Shown here piece after piece: positions 24,591 through 36,426 of a stretch of DNA of 64,000 nt (positions are counted from its first letter, which is position 1; every line of letters starts with the position of its first letter). The notes under the pieces were generated by a model. The model was not told the origin of the DNA, did not search any database, and was given only the letters and a program-made list of their open reading frames with translations. Source of the DNA: Euglena gracilis (lineage: Eukaryota > Euglenida > Euglenophyceae > Euglenales); assembly GCA_039621445.1 (NCBI GenBank), contig CP154954.1, positions 12,394,716-12,458,715 of the forward strand. Direction: 5' to 3'. The translations under genes and the position numbers were made by a program.

Positions 24591-25371
24591 CCGAAGGACC
24601 AATTCGCATCTTTTTTTTTGCAAACAGCCACACACACACACACACACAAACACACAGCAAAATTGCCAAACGTGTATACCCATGTATGAACCTGCAGTGG
24701 CTGAAAGAGTCACACATACCACAGCACCAACTACAAATGAATGAATCCATATGAATGAATGCATATTAATCCGACATCAGAAACAAATGTGTTTTATTTT
24801 TAAAGAAGCTGTTCAAACACTTACCGATATGTTTCATTAGGATTGAATTTTTTGGCTGATTCGGCTAGAAAAATCCAACGCAGCTGGATATAGCTGTTTT
24901 TGGGTGGCAACTGGGACCAGCCCAGCAGCCAGGACCCCCGTGGACCCCCCCCCCCACCTATTCTGGGGGGGGAGGAGTTCTAGCCAGCACCTTTTTCCAG
25001 CCAGCCCTCGGGACTCCCTCAAGGAATTCCCTGGCTGAATCTTTATTTCCAGTTTTCCCAAGAACTCGCAATCACGAGATTGGCTGGATTATTTTATGCA
25101 AATATCAACGTTCTTGCATCATATTCTGTGTGCAATATTTCACATTATTTTTGGTTTACCTATTTATCCATTTTTTCCATTTGTGTGTTGTCTTGAGTGC
25201 CGTTAAACTAAGTCTGAGGCCAGCATTTATCGTTCCTGTTGACCCACCATGGTCAACACCGTCCCCATGTCACTCCAGACAAGTTTTTTTTTTGCACATG
25301 GCATGCCTTTCATAAAGGAGAGAAGCTGCACCCCAGAGCTTCTCCGCCCCTCTGCCAAGCTGCCCTCTTCG

Positions 25372-25487
25372 GCGAAGAAGGACACCGGGCCAACCCGCGG
25401 GTGGCCTTCCTCGCGACGTACGCCCAGTTCACCGCCGCGCACCGGCTCCGAGACCCCCCGGCCAGATTGCCGCTCGCTTCCAGTTGA
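25372..25487 (+). CDS. candidate exon, unidentified
   Basis: The best frame reads LFGEEGHRANPRVAFLATYA, then QFTAAHRLRDPPARLPLASS before TGA. It is GC-rich, stop-free and amphipathic, with AG just upstream (CTGCCAAG). Another frame in the same place is also open. No paralogue or family was recognised. Confidence 0.3.
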
Positions 25488-25756
25488 CTCCAGCGGTCTC
25501 ATTGGACGGCCGCTTTCCGCCATCCAACTTTCATTTTAGGGTTCCCAGAAGCAAAAAAAGCGTTTTCTTAATTTTGGTTGGCCCACGTTGACTTTTCACA
25601 CGGGTCACTCCAACGGGGGGGGGGCGCTGTTTTTTCCTGGTGGAGGTGCCGGCATTATTCTTTGGGGGGGTCTTTCCTTTGACCGGGGGGACCCCACAAC
25701 ACCCCATGGGCCCATCAGGGGTGGGCGGCCGCCTGCGGGGCCGCCGTACGGCCCCC

Positions 25757-25842
25757 GGCTCAACGCTGCGGTGGACATCGTGGCGGAGGCCCTCCTCCTG
25801 GCAGCTGGGAGCCGCACCTTCGTGCTGGCCAAGCACCTATGA
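25757..25842 (+). CDS. candidate exon left of the 11-bp minisatellite
   Basis: The frame gives PRLNAAVDIVAEALLLAAGS, then RTFVLAKHL and TGA. The last words (TTCGTGCTGGCCAAGC) nearly match TTCGCGCTGGCCAAGC on the far side of the adjacent minisatellite. Product unknown. The fragment looks like an amphipathic helix. Confidence 0.35.
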
Positions 25843-25849
25843 ACTGATT

Positions 25850-26232
25850 GTGGCGTGACTGGGGCGTGACTGTGGCGTGACTGTGGCGTGACTGTGGTGT
25901 GACTGGGGCGTGACTGGGGCGTGACTGTGGTGTGACTGGGGCGTGACTGGGCGTGACTGGGGCGTGACTGGGGCGTGACTGTGGTGTGACTGGGGCGTGA
26001 CTGGGGCGTGACTGGGGCGTGACTGGGGCGTGACTGGGGCGTGACTGGGTGTGACTGGGGCGTGACTGGGGTGTGACTGGGGCGTGACTGGGGCGTGACT
26101 GGGGCGTGACTGGGGCGTGACTGGGCGTGACTGGGGCGTGACTGTGGCGTGACTGGGCGTGACTGGGTGTGACTGGGGTGTGACTGGGGCGTGACTGGGA
26201 CGTGACTGGGGCGTGACTGGGCGTGACCGGGT
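25850..26232. repeat. 11-bp minisatellite (GTGACTGGGGC)
   Basis: About 35 units of GTGACTGGGGC, with variants GTGACTGTGGC and a 10-bp form GTGACTGGGC. Because the unit lengths mix 10 and 11, the frame is not kept, so the long reverse ORFs rich in His-Ala-Pro-Val-Thr are not evidence of protein. Confidence 0.95.
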
Positions 26233-26246
26233 GTGGGATTCTGGAT

Positions 26247-26338
26247 GACCATGGGCGCTTCGCGCTGGCCAAGCGGGCCCGGCGGTACTGCCGAGCCCTC
26301 GCGGTGCTGCGGAAGCGCGTGTCCGCCGCCCTCCTCCT
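26247..26338 (+). CDS. candidate exon right of the 11-bp minisatellite
   Basis: The frame gives DDHGRFALAKRARRYCRALA, then VLRKRVSAALLLP: a basic helix in a GC-rich block. It stays open downstream as EWRFYEWRDMDPYV. Its sharing of (F)xLAK with the exon left of the minisatellite suggests that the array grew inside, or next to, a duplicated coding segment. Confidence 0.35.
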
Positions 26339-26599
26339 GCCGTGCCGTCGGCCGTGTGAATGGAGGTTTTATGAATGGCGGGACATGGATCCATATGTCA
26401 CAGAACCAGAAGAAGTGAAGTACTCAGCGCCATTTGCGCAGTGGCTTACGGCTAATTTGGTGTCCAGTGCCACAAATCGTGGGGTGAGAGGGGAGCAGGG
26501 GGTTGCTGCCCAAGGTTCGATGTGTGCTGACACTCTTGCGGCCTATACCTAATTCGCCACATGCTGTTGGTTGAATCCCTCACCTGTTCAATTTGCTGA

Positions 26600-28200
26600 A
26601 TTGCGGAATGGAACCTGTCCAAAATGCAAATTCAAGCAACCTCTTTAAACTGCAAGTAGAATGAAGGGAACAAGTAGCCAAAAATACCAATTGGCAGCTG
26701 CTTTTTGTAACCAATAACACTCTATGTCTACGGTTTTTACTCTTTTTCTTAATGCAAATGCGAAGGCACGCATTTTGACTCCCAAAAATGTGTTGCCACC
26801 ATGTTTTGATCTTTTGGTGAAACAGATAAGCACTTTAAGTGACCATTTATCGATCTGCAAGAACCCCAAACTCAAACGAACCCCAAATTTCAGTATTTGG
26901 TTAAATTCGTCAAACCTGTCAAAAATCCAATTTTTTTTTTGCCGTCAAGATCTTCACCGCCTTGCGCTAAAAGCCGTGAAAATTTGACCGTGAAAATTTG
27001 ACAGTGGTGAAATTTTTTTGACACAGGCCAGCTTCATCGGGCCCGAACCCGCGGGTGGGTTCTACAGCCTGGCTGGTGTCTGCTGGTTGGGAAAGAGGTC
27101 CTGGACCCCCCCACTAAGATCCTCTAGGGCGGGCACCCCCGGGTCCTTAAGAAAAATCCTGGTTGCCTAATTTTAGGATAGAGGCTGGAACAAAAACTTC
27201 CAGAAGAATTCCCTGGTGGGTGAAATGCTGCCAACGCTTGGATAAATTTGCTTGCCAATGGGGAAGCTGCCAACCAATCATCTTGAATTAAATCTCCCAA
27301 ACTGACAAAAACAGTTGGCAACCTCTCAACATTCAAAAACGTGCCCACCAGCACCATCATAGGATATTTTTCCTGGCCACCACGAGCATTTTTCAAAAGA
27401 AAAGCGATAATGTGTTGTTGCATGCGTTGTTGTAAAAGAAGAGCAGCGTATCTTGTGCATCATTCATGTTATTGGCCCTGGTGATGCACGCTCTGGTGCC
27501 TTTTTTTTCTGGAGGGAATCAAATTTGTGAGGGTTTGGCGCCTCAAACAGCAACTTCCCTTCTTTTCCTTCTTCTTTAGGGGGTCATTGTGCAATGTGAT
27601 GGCTCATCAGCGGCGTAGCACCCTCATTTTCGGCAGAAGATGGCAGTTGAACTTCCCCTCCATTTATTCCGACCCCCCTCCGAAAAAGAAACACAACGAA
27701 CAATGAATGCCTACCCCTCTCCAAAGTGCCAACTGCCTGAAAGTTCACATTGAAAGGAATCAAAGCGCAGTGGGAGGACGACAGAAAGGAGCGTTCACAA
27801 TGAAAAGATGAACAAACATAGACTGCTTCAGCGATGCCAGTTGACGAAAGCATATCGTGACTGCATGGGCACAAGCAATTTTTTGCAATTTGAGTTTTTT
27901 GACGGCTGAAACAATTCTCACCGCCAACTCACTCTTTTTGGTTTTTTTTTCCCCCGGGAGTCGGCCTGCCACGGGTGCACAGCACCTGCACCACATCTCT
28001 TCTGATCCTTCACACGTATGCTGCCGACTCTGGGCAGGGGGGCACCAAGTCCCCAGATTCGGCAAAGGATTGTGAGCTTTCAGCCGTGGTTTCGGGATCC
28101 CCAAAATTTTCACACGGAGTCATTCATACCAACTCCCCTGAGGAATCGATGCAACGTGGACACAATACCGACGGGTTGGGATAAATGCCGCCCGCTTTTG
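26600..28200. other. no supported gene
   Basis: Low-GC, T-rich DNA with no exon-like block, no tandem array and only a single C-run/TTAAG end (GGGTCCTTAAGAAAAATCC, near 27140) that recalls the TIR elements. Confidence 0.5.
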
Positions 28201-28216
28201 CTAGTGAAGGGAGCAG

Positions 28217-28325
28217 GATGTTGCTGGCAAACTCGTACCTGAGAGCGAAGAATCATCGCATCGCCGTCGTGTTGGACAGCTGGCGGATCCGCGAAGCTCA
28301 GATCCGCGAGGCGGGGCTGTCCCCT
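28217..28325 (+). CDS. candidate exon, unidentified
   Basis: Behind the acceptor GAGCAG the frame reads MLLANSYLRAKNHRIAVVLD, then SWRIREAQIREAGLSP, with a possible donor CCCCT|GTCAGG. Arg/Glu-rich and helical. Frame and GC content look coding; there is no paralogue in the window. Confidence 0.35.
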
Positions 28326-29131
28326 GTCAGGGCGGGCCAGCGGCGTCGTATGGCGTTTCGTCTGGGCTGCATGCTTTTTATAAGCAGTCCTGTGTACATT
28401 GGCTTTCTTTGGATAACCACATGTGTTGACAAATGTACACCTTAATGAAAATGAGGTTGTGCTTAAATAAGAAAAAAAATGCTTCTTTCAGCCTCTCAGA
28501 GGTGAGCATTTTTTTGCACACTGTGAATGCGGCAATACACAGATGCGGCACGGACACATTTTTTTTGCATTTTTTTTTGCCTGTTTTGGTCTTTTGTTGT
28601 TTTCCCTCTGGCTTTTTTCAAGTTCTTGCAAATGAAATGATTTGGACATAAGGATCTTCTTTTCACCTTTGTTTTTCCTTGTGAAAGATCTTTGCATTTT
28701 TTTTCTGTTTTGATTAACAAATAACTTTTTTTTTGAATTGGTACGTCACCCAAAAGTCCCGGACATTTGTTGAAAATCCGAGAAAGCTGGGGCATAAACC
28801 CCTTAAAAGCCCCCTCTCCAAAATTTGAAACCCCTTCCAAAAATATCCCAAAAAAACTGGGGAAAAAAAAGAACTGTAGAGAATTGTGTTTCAAAACCCC
28901 TACATGCATGCATATATGTTTGAAAATTCCTGTCCCAATATACGTCCAATGGAATGTCCCAGTAGCATTTCTTTTTTGTCTTTTTTTAATCCTTTTGTGT
29001 CGCTTTGTCCCCCATCCTTGCGCACTTTTTCGGGGCTGTTGTTTGGAAGAAGCAACCTAGCTGCGTCCTTCCATTGTCCCCGATGGCCAGGCAACTGCTG
29101 GATTGGGAACACCACCATATTGTTGCAATAT

Positions 29132-29815
<684 letters not shown>

Positions 29816-30128
29816 GGAATGGGCACATTGGGAACGCCACCATATTATTGCGATATATGTATGTATGTATGTATGTATGTATATATGTATATATATGATA
29901 TTATTAGTTCAAATAAATATATAAATAAAATGAACATAAATATATTCATACTATATATATATATATATATATACATATATATGATATGATATTAATAGTT
30001 TACTTTGTCTCTGGTTGAGCTGGTTGACTGGGTTGTGCCAAAGGACAAAATAAAAGGGACAAATGGAATAATTTTGAGTTTCAATTCCAGAGCTTGAGGC
30101 ACTTTTGGAGGCTCCCCCCTCCCCCCAG

Positions 30129-30266
30129 CGGTGTCCTGCAGCCGAGTTGAAGGAGGGGACTGTTCGGGCACTGTACCGGGAGAGGCACACTGAGTACCGC
30201 CAAGCGCTTCGGCAATGGCGGCTGCATCGATTTGGCCAGGGCTTTCCTCCCAAAGTGGCACGCTGA
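30129..30266 (+). CDS. terminal exon A, copy 2
   Basis: After CCCCCCAG the frame reads RCPAAELKEGTVRALYRERH, then TEYRQALRQWRLHRFGQG and PPKVAR before TGA. It aligns with 1232-1366 from the first codon to the stop. Identity over ELKEGTV, LYRERH, YR-x-ALR-x-W and R-x-G-x-G is clear. This is the last exon of a gene whose earlier exons probably include blocks B to F at 3.5-12.3 kb. Function unknown. Confidence 0.6.
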   Translation, partial: RCPAAELKEGTVRALYRERHTEYRQALRQWRLHRFGQGFPPKVAR

Positions 30267-30986
30267 GGGCAGCAATTTGGATTGAATAGTTGACGATGAG
30301 GGGGTCAACTGTACACTGTGCCAAAAAGCCTTGAGTTTTAAAACGGCGCCAAATGATGGTGTGCAAATAGTATCACTGTATCACTGCCACTGTGGACATT
30401 TGGCCAGTCAATATTGGCGTGCTTGCCGGCGCAGCGGTACTTGCATGGATCTCCTCATGATTCCATTTCAATATGCTTTCATGCCGCACTTTCATGGCTG
30501 GACTCCTCTCAGCCCACAGAGTGCAAGTCTTTGCCGAACCCCAGCAGACGGATCCGCCAGCTGCCCGGCCGCAGTTCATTTTCACTCCCAACCGTCCTGT
30601 TGCTCAGCCTGTGGCTCTCTCTATGCAACGGCAACACCCTCCATTTCTTGAAGTCTCTCTGTGCCTTTGGCCCTGGGTGAGCCCTTTTGGGGGGGGGTCG
30701 TTCCCCCGGAGTGGCGGTGGTGACCACATCGACAGGCTGAAGTTTAGGGGGTGGCTAACCCACCGGGGGGGGGGGGGGCTTGCTTGAGGCGGTGGCTGTT
30801 GAGTGGTGGGTGGGACACTCTGGCAAAAGCCCCCGGGCACTCTCCGAAGGCGCCGGAATTTCAGCAATGGCTCTTTTTGGTTGAAACTCTGCCCACGACC
30901 AGGCACTCCACGGCACCCTCAGACCCACCGGGGGTTGGTTGAATTCAGCCTGGTGGGGGAGGCCCAAAGTGACTGACCTTCCCGAG

Positions 30987-31085
30987 AATGTTGACTGGCG
31001 GCCCCAACCGGGCTCGGTGAGCAATGCGTATGTTCCCGCCAACGTCACAATGCAGGAGCTGGTCGGTTGCGCGTGGGCCGCTTGA
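30987..31085 (+). CDS. exon-like block B, copy 2
   Basis: The frame reads PQPGSVSNAYVPANVTMQEL, then VGCAWAA and TGA. Compared with copy 1 it lacks a 10-residue SDPSTPRPRF-like stretch and has a stop where copy 1 continues. Either the donor lies at or before the AWA codons, or this copy is damaged. The EL-x4-AWA pattern is only suggestive of helical-repeat (FASTK/RAP-type) proteins. Confidence 0.4.
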   Translation, partial: NVDWRPQPGSVSNAYVPANVTMQELVGCAWAA

Positions 31086-31579
31086 ACTCTCATCCATACA
31101 TGCAACTGGTCGCATGTTTTTGTTTGGTCCGTTTGGGGGTGAGCGTCCAAAGGCAGATGTCTAACTGCCACCCAATGAAGGTGTTGCAAAACCCAGTTCC
31201 CCAAGGCTTTGTATTTTTTGATTTTCTGCCCATGTTTGTGGATTTCCCCACCGGATGTTACGTGCCGCTGGCTGATGTGCGTCCGATGATTTTCAAACCA
31301 TTTCCCGTTCCCTCAGAGGTTTTTGTTTTCAAACCCAGCGCACAGGATCGTCATATTATTCCTTCTTCATGTCCGAGGTACTCATCACACCTCAAGAGAT
31401 GCGAGTTTAGCCCCGTCCCTAAAGTTTCCACAGAGGCAGTGGAGAGCATGGATTCATTTAACACCTGTTTGACCGCAGCGGCGTAATTTTCATAAAACTT
31501 GCAAAATTTGAAAGAATCTGGATGGGTCCTCTGGGACCCCAAATGTGGGTACCCAAAGGCCTGCCCACTCGGACCCAAG

Positions 31580-31896
31580 CAGGCTTGTGCTTAGTCGGGT
31601 GCCTACCCCACGGGGGGGGGGGTGGGTGCTAGGGGCAGGGACCCCATAGAACCCGATCCAACCCCCCCCCGGGGGGGGGGTAGGGTTTCGGGGGGTGCCT
31701 GCCCCTAGCAGGCACCCCCCTCCGACCCCGGCGCCGAAGGCGCCGGGGGCCCGGAAACGGCCATTTTCAATGAAATTTTTCTGGGTCCGGCCCGGACCCC
31801 TATCCCCCCCCCGGGGGGGGTGTGCCTGCTAGGGGCAGGCACCCTATAGCACCCACCACCCCCCCTCCCCCCCCCCCGGTTGGTAAGCACAAGCAT
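31580..31896. mobile_element. 9-bp-TSD TIR element, copy 1
   Basis: Left end CAGGCTTGTGCTTAG and right end TAAGCACAAGCAT are inverted. The perfect 9-bp duplication GGACCCAAG lies at 31571-31579 and 31897-31905. The 317-bp body contains nested palindromes (GGTGCC...GGCACC; a 10-bp stem around GAA at 31726-31748) and C/G runs, with no ORF. It aligns over its whole length with 39171-39465. The 9-bp duplication points to the Mutator-like superfamily. Confidence 0.85.
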
Positions 31897-32834
31897 GGAC
31901 CCAAGGGAAAGGGTCATATGGCCCTGAAACTGGAAACCCATCGGGGGTTCCCATTATGTTCTCTGGGATAGTTATTCGAGTGTGCCGGCCGGATTAGTGT
32001 CTACGGGTGTGAAAAACATGCGGATATCATAAAACTAGCAACATTCAGCGTTTTCGACCGATTTTGGCTGGGTTTTGGGTGGGTGGGTGGGTGGGTGGGT
32101 GACCCGGGGGGGGGGGGGTTGTGGGTGAGTGGGTTTTCCAAAAAGTGGGTGGGTTTGGGTCGGGCAAAAGTGCCCCCAGGGGTCACCAAGTGGATCTGTG
32201 GTGGAGAGGCGGGTGTCACAGCTGAAGTCCCAGACTCCAACCGAATCCCCAGCTCAAACTCCCCGTCTGGGCAACTGCGACACCCTTTCGAGGCTCTCGC
32301 ACACGGACTCTCGCCCAGGACCTTTGCCTTGCGTCGATGACAGCATTTCTCCCTTGCTTTCAGTTCAAACCTGCCAAGCTGCTTCTGAATAATCATGCAG
32401 CATTCCCCCACGGAACGTTTTTGAGTCCGGCGTATTGCAAAGGCCAATTTAATTTACAAATGCAAGTGTTCTCTCGTCGTATTTTTGGGCATCGGGGGGA
32501 TTATTGCCTGTGTATTTGTCACTGAGTTTTCATTTGGTATGCATACACCACAGAGAAGTGCCAGCACACCTCCGATTCTGGCACGTATGTCCAAATATGT
32601 GCACATGGGTATGCACATGTGCACATGCATCCGCGAGCACATACACCCATGCATGCAAACCTCACCTCATGTGTGTTTGCAGTCTGTGATTTCTGCCTGT
32701 CTATCTTCATTCCCCATCCCTGGCATGGAAGAACTCTTTGCCAAAGGCAGGTTCTGGCCTCAGTCTCCTGCCCTCCTCTCGCCCTCCCTGCAACGACGGC
32801 GGTCTCCCGCCCACCCATTTACCGCCGGCCCCAG

Positions 32835-32898
32835 CGCAGCCGCGTCGGCCGCGCTGCTCAGCCGGCTGCGGCTCTCGCAGGAAGCTCCGGAGTCTGGA
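32835..32898 (+). CDS. exon-like block D, copy 2
   Basis: Behind CCCCAG the frame reads SAAASAALLSRLRLSQEAPE, then SG, with a possible donor TCTGGA|GTGTGG. DNA alignment with copy 1 (4275-4368) is good from CCGCCGG to GAGTC. This copy has four extra bases after LSRLR and lacks the SPASSLG tail. Confidence 0.45.
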
Positions 32899-33194
32899 GT
32901 GTGGGCCACCCGGACGCTATTTGGTCTGGGTGGAGAGGGAGCCGCATCAGTTCCATTCGTGCCAGTTTATTAATTCACTGCTCATTTGTCTGACCTTGTC
33001 ACAGTTTATGGCAGATTTGTGTCCCGTTCACACGTTTCCCTCGTGTGTGGGAAAAAAATGTTTGACCCCCCCCCCCAAAATGGTCCGAGGTGCCAATTTA
33101 CTGGCACCAAATGTTTGATTTTCACCCCTACCAGCTGATTTTGTGCAATACGTTTTTCTCCCGACGGTGGAAGAATTTGGCGCGGAGGAAAGTA

Positions 33195-33580
33195 ACCCCC
33201 CCTCCAAATATAACCCCCCCCGGTTTTATATTTGGGCGGAAATTTCAAGATCCCCAGGGGGGTTTTCTGTTTGGGGGGTTTATATTTGGTCGGAAAATTC
33301 AACTTCCTGGCGGGATCCAGTAGTCACTTTTTCGGTCCAAAATCACTAATACACCCACCCCCGGGGGTCCAAACATTTCACTTTTCGGGCGAAGGAGCAA
33401 CCTTCACATGTTTTTGGTGAAAATTGCTCCCAAATCTGACATAAATCACAATTTCAGGAGAGATTTTTTCGAATTTTTTTCCTTCCGGCGCTTTGCGCCG
33501 GAGGGGGATTTTTATATTTGGGCGAGTTTTCAAGGTCCTCAGGGGGGTTTTATATTTGGGGGTTTTATATTTGGGGGGTT
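33195..33580. mobile_element. TA-type TIR element, AAATATAA family
   Basis: Left end ACCCCCCCTCCAAATATAAC and right end TTTTATATTTGGGGGGTT, bordered by TA (33193-33194, 33581-33582). TATATTTGG is repeated internally four times. A CCGGCGC-TTT-GCGCCGG hairpin sits at 33486-33502. No ORF. Confidence 0.6.
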
Positions 33581-33998
33581 TATTGTTATCTGAACGTGAC
33601 CGTCATCTGTACTCAGTAGGGTTCATTAGGAAGGCTTCGTGAGAATCCGAATTTGTCCAAAGTTGGAAACTCTGTTGCTCTTGCTGTGGACGATGGAGTA
33701 GAGTGCCAAATCACGTCCTTTCTTTGTAGCTCAAACTGAGGTTCGGTGGTGGACGTGGGAGGTGTCCCTCAAGTGTGCCCCTTGGCGTTCTTCAAACACT
33801 CTGCATGATCCACCGGCATGGGTTTGGTCTGCGACCTCCACCCAGGCGGTGACCCCCGCGCTGTCCGCACGCCCCCACACCCAGGCTTCTTTGTACCTCG
33901 GAAGACCCCCTTTTGGGCGGGTGGGTCTGGGGCCGGACACCCACCCCCTGGTGGTCCTGCCCCGGACCAGGCTGGGCGGGCGGGCGGGCGGACCCCTC

Positions 33999-34210
33999 CA
34001 GGGGTGTTTTAGTCTTGGACGCTGGGGGGGGGGTAGGGTGTGTGGGTCCGGCCCGAAGGCGCCAAATTTTTTTTGAAAAAGGTGCTATTTTTAGCACTTT
34101 TTCGTGAAAGAGTGCTAAAAATAGCACCGTTTTCAACAAAATTTTGGCGCCTTCGGGCCGTGAAGTGAGTGGGTTCCCCGGGACCCCCCGGGGTCTTAAA
34201 AAAACCCCCT
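33999..34210. mobile_element. hAT-like element with fold-back core
   Basis: The left end CAGGGGTGTTTTAGTCTTGG and the right end GGGGTCTTAAAAAAACCCCC match the termini of the element at 59307-59606. Flanking octamers GACCCCTC and CCCCCCTC agree at 6 of 8 positions. The core is the palindrome at 34050-34159. It lies between exon blocks D and C of the second copy. Non-coding. Confidence 0.6.
34050..34159. repeat. 110-bp near-perfect palindrome
   Basis: The arms begin GGCCCGAAGGCGCC and end GGCGCCTTCGGGCC. Inner arms GGTGCTATTTTTAGCAC and GTGCTAAAAATAGCACC pair in register, leaving a small loop near TTTTTCGTGAAAGA. In other hAT-like copies only parts of this core remain (46997-47030, 57586-57640, 59420-59475). 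Confidence 0.9.
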
Positions 34211-34280
34211 CCCCCCTCCCCACACGGCGTCTTAGACAGAAGCCTGGCCCCACCGGCCCATCATCGCAGGCCTGCCACAG

Positions 34281-34415
34281 AGCCCCGGGACCGGCCGGGG
34301 CGCCGCCCGGCTGCTGCCGGACCCCGCCCCGGCCGAGCCGCGGAGGCCGACCGGTTTCACGGCCCGCCTGTTCTCCAAGGTGCGGCAGCGGGTGGACCGG
34401 CCGGGCTGCCTCTGG
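34281..34415 (+). CDS. exon-like block C, copy 2
   Basis: CTGCCACAG| precedes the frame GTGRGAARLLPDPAPAEPRR, then PTGFTARLFSKVRQRVDRPG and CLW. It aligns with 7574-7700 from the acceptor onward. TCCAAG|GTGCGG at 34380 is a good donor at the position where copy 1 also has GGTGCGG. Very high GC at third positions. Product unknown. Confidence 0.5.
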
Positions 34416-35552
34416 GAACTACTTTTTTTCCCATTTTTTTGTACGCAATATTTTTTATGTTAATTATTTTATTTTTTTTGAATATTTTTTTTGCCCGCCA
34501 TTGGCTTTTCATTACCCTGACAAGTTTGCCTGCTGTGGTTTCGCGGTGGTCAAGCTGACGGGCTGCTGGATGCGATTTGCTTTTCAGGGGCCCCCTGGAA
34601 GGATTGGATGGGATGGTGGGGAGAGGGGTCGACCCCCGGCCCACCACCCACAGGGCTTCCAGGTTTCCAGCACAGCCCCACCTTGGGAAGACTGCCACCG
34701 GGCTGGTGCTGACCCAAAAAAACGTCCCTCCGTGACAGTTGGCAAGTCATATCCAGAGGTCCGACCCCCTTTTCAGTCAGAATTTTCCTCTTCAGCGCCT
34801 CTTCCGCAGAATCAATGTCCCCAAGTGCCATGGTTGGTGTTGTGGGAGTGGACCCCCCTCAGGTTTTCCCGTACACCCTCGACCTGTCAGGTGACAGTTT
34901 TCCGGGGGGGGGGAGTATAGCTATGAGTGAATGAACCAATGAATCAACCTCCCTCGGCTCATTTGACGCAGCCATATTGCCCAACAGTCGAGTAGGGGGT
35001 TACCACAGAAAATACAGCCGCACATTGCTCTTGGCTGGGGGAGATTGCAGTCTGCTTTTGGGTCGCATATTTGATGTCCAGAATTATATTTGATGTCCAG
35101 AAGAATGTCCAAGAAAAAAAAATCATTCTTGGGTCTGGATAAGAGAGTGCCCGCAAACAAGTCCCAAAGGAAGAGGACCCTTCCAACGCCGACGTTCCGC
35201 ATCACGATGGACAGGAGTCTTCCCTTCCAATGGCCAAACAATTCCACTTTTGGTTTCGACGTTTGCGCCTGACTTGCGACGTCCTGTCGGCCAAAGTTTC
35301 CCGAACCTTTTGTCCCAGGGGTACGATTCGGTGATTCACAACTGATTCTCCATTTAGGTCAATGGCTGTAGGTGTGCAAGACTGTCAAACCATGACCCCT
35401 GAAGGCAACGCTGCCATCCCGATCGCAAAGGGTCAGCCCCCACCCGCAAGCAGATTTTTGATATGTGGGAAGACTTTCCATTTAAGAGAGTCACTTTTCA
35501 GTTTGAAATAATATATATATATATATAATCTACATAATATTATCTCTCTCTC

Positions 35553-35554
<2 letters not shown>

Positions 35555-35587
<33 letters not shown>

Positions 35588-35870
35588 TGTGTGTTGTTTG
35601 TCTTGTGTGCGTGTTGTGTGTTGTGTGTGTGTTGTGTGTGTTTTGTGTGCGCGTTGTGTGTGTTGGGTGTGTGTTGTGTGTGTGCGTGTGTGTTGTGCGT
35701 GTTGTGTGTGTGTGTGTGTTGTGTGCGGTGTGTGTGTGTGTGTGTTGTGTGTTGTGTACGTGTTGTGCGTGTTTTGTGTGTGTGTTGTGTGTTGTGTATG
35801 TGTTGTGTGTTGTGTGTTGTGTACGTGTTGTGCGTGTTTTGTGTGTGTTGTGTGTTGTGTGTGTGTGTGT

Positions 35871-35904
<34 letters not shown>

Positions 35905-35991
35905 GTGTGTGTGTGTGTGTGTGTGTTGTGTGTGTGTGTGTGCGTGTTGTGTGCGTGTGGTGTGTGTGTGTGTTGTGTGTGTGTGTGTGTG

Positions 35992-36065
<74 letters not shown>

Positions 36066-36073
36066 TGTGTGTG
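35555..36073. repeat. (TG)n array with GTGTTG variants
   Basis: About 520 bp of TG repeats, interrupted on a roughly 20-50 bp rhythm by TTGTG and TGCGTGTTG units and ending in a pure (TG)n of about 60 bp. It ends only some 20 bp before the acceptor of block E copy 2. ORFs of up to 281 codons across it are artefacts. Confidence 0.95.
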
Positions 36074-36095
36074 GCTCCCAAATCTCAAATGTCAG

Positions 36096-36220
36096 CCCCA
36101 TCCGTTCTCTGGTGGACGCTGCGGCTGGCCCCCTCCTCACGGCCGTCACACCGGTGCCCGTGGAAGGCGGGGTGCTCCTGCAGACCCCCGACAGAGGGGC
36201 CGGCTGCTTTGTGCGCACCA
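36096..36220 (+). CDS. exon-like block E, copy 2
   Basis: The frame behind AATGTCAG reads PIRSLVDAAAGPLLTAVTPV, then PVEGGVLLQTPDRGAGCFVR. It aligns with 9482-9623, including a candidate donor at CACCA|GTGGCG. A long (TG)n array precedes the acceptor directly. Unidentified product. Confidence 0.5.
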
Positions 36221-36426
36221 GTGGCGACCAGGCTGTTGCCAGGCCCAGGAACCCAAGGGGGTTGCCCCTTCACCGGATGTCTTTGTGGATTTTTGGGGGT
36301 GGAGGCGCAAGGATGCATTTGTGTTTGTGCGGATGATCGCCATAATTCAGACTGGCACAGATAAGAATTCGAGTGGACATTTGCAGACAGAAGACAAATA
36401 GGGATGCATCAGATGAGGGTTTGGGA

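Noticed and set aside
24025-24750. 241-codon reverse ORF over the GC-rich island
   Set aside because: Half of it reads a microsatellite. Its frame competes with forward frames and no domain is visible.
25605-26394. Reverse ORFs of 170-215 residues with His-Ala-Pro-Val-Thr repeats
   Set aside because: Translation of the GTGACTGGGGC minisatellite in three frames. Unit length is not a multiple of three.
35433-36401. ORFs of 180-281 codons rich in Cys-Val or Thr-His
   Set aside because: Products of the (TG)n array. Only the 3' part (36096-36220) aligns with a paralogous exon.
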